The position numbers and the translations under genes are program-made. Source: Gammaproteobacteria bacterium (GTDB lineage: Bacteria; Pseudomonadota; Gammaproteobacteria; Pseudomonadales; Azotimanducaceae). From it: a stretch of DNA of 6,311 nt. Positions 6,169 to 6,311 of the stretch are shown here, one piece after another (the stretch's first letter is position 1; every line of letters begins with the position of its first letter). The stretch spans positions 1-6,311 of the forward strand of contig VXPR01000337.1 of the NCBI GenBank assembly GCA_009839405.1, in the 5' to 3' direction. The notes beneath the pieces were generated by a model. That model did no database searches. It saw nothing but the letters and a program-made list of their open reading frames with translations, and was not told where the DNA came from.

Positions 6169-6311
6169 CTCCGAGAAAAGGCGAGGGGCGCCTCTCGACT
6201 CCCCCTTGAGGGGGGAGTGACGGCAGGAGGGGGCGTTGTTTGGGGTTTGGGGGCGAGCGCTGCCTTGGGTCGGCGGCACCCCCTCCCTGAAAAGGCGGGG
6301 GAAGGCTCAAG
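6115..6311. repeat. GC-rich tandem-like repeat, period 114 bases, one full and one partial unit
   Basis: Unit 1 (6115-6228) and unit 2 (6229-6311, cut by the window edge) align without gaps over most of the visible overlap. Both begin GGGGGCGTTG. They share a perfect 20-base core at 6144-6163 and 6258-6277, and later both contain GAAAAGGCG or a close variant. By eye the overlap is roughly three-quarters identical. Unit 1 also contains an eight-base-pair hairpin at 6198-6218. The pattern resembles GC-rich dispersed intergenic repeats seen in other proteobacterial genomes, but I cannot assign it to a named family. It lies where the rnpA-yidD junction would be expected and overlaps the 5' end of the yidD frame. 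Because 114 is a multiple of three, the yidD frame reads through both units (PPTQGS appears twice). Confidence 0.7.
6198..6218. other. Perfect eight-base-pair hairpin within the repeat
   Basis: ACTCCCCC (6198-6205) pairs with GGGGGAGT (6211-6218) around a TTGAG loop. An imperfect palindrome lies just beside it at 6182-6197 (CGAGGGGC/GCCTCTCG with one G-T pair). On the minus strand this pair is followed by CCTTTTCTC, a short T-run that could give weak termination of an upstream rnpA transcript. Its position inside the repeat suggests that it belongs to the repeat element. Confidence 0.5.

Noticed and set aside
6110..6310. Minus-strand 66-codon Pro/Gly/Arg-rich frame over the repeats
   Set aside because: The repetitive peptide ([14 protein letters not shown] twice) is translated repeat DNA; its start has no support and it overlaps the yidD frame.
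1..6311. CRISPR arrays, tRNA or rRNA genes, transposases, toxin-antitoxin pairs or phage genes
   Set aside because: I looked for these on both strands and saw no regular short repeats with spacers, no cloverleaf-like sequence, and no protein with such motifs.

Overview
The window is a GC-rich bacterial segment, well over 60% G+C by eye, most likely from a gammaproteobacterium. That assignment rests on family resemblance of YidC, MnmE and MnmG and on gene order; no genus can be named from the sequence alone. Four genes lie on the minus strand in the order yidD, yidC, mnmE, mnmG. This is the conserved block that in many gammaproteobacteria (for example Pseudomonas) follows rpmH and rnpA near the replication origin. 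rpmH/rnpA would lie beyond position 6311 and the rest of mnmG beyond position 1; neither is visible here.

Layout from left to right. Positions 1-949 (minus) hold the N-terminal 316 codons of mnmG, cut by the window edge. Positions 950-1232 are a divergent intergenic region with a probable mnmG promoter and an open frame that runs into the next gene. Positions 1233-2666 (plus) encode an amidase-signature hydrolase with its complete Lys-Ser-Ser triad. It is the only plus-strand gene, sits between mnmE and mnmG, and looks like an insertion into an otherwise standard block. It converges on mnmE with an 18-base gap and a GC hairpin at the junction. Positions 2685-4013 (minus) hold complete mnmE. 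After a 140-base gap comes complete yidC (4154-5854, minus), whose ATG overlaps the yidD stop by one base. yidD occupies 5854 to about 6168, but its N-terminus runs into GC-rich repeat DNA with a 114-base period (6115-6311).

How the genes work together: MnmE and MnmG form the enzyme that makes the 5-carboxymethylaminomethyl (or 5-aminomethyl) modification on wobble uridine 34 of certain tRNAs. YidD and YidC act at the inner membrane, YidC being the essential insertase. The amidase has no evident link to either process.

The window is mostly core housekeeping DNA and I see no convincing new multi-gene system. The points most worth a second look are the amidase interrupting mnmE-mnmG and its possible Tat-type leader, the missing native start of yidD where it meets the repeats, and a nine-base G tract with a changed conserved motif in mnmG.
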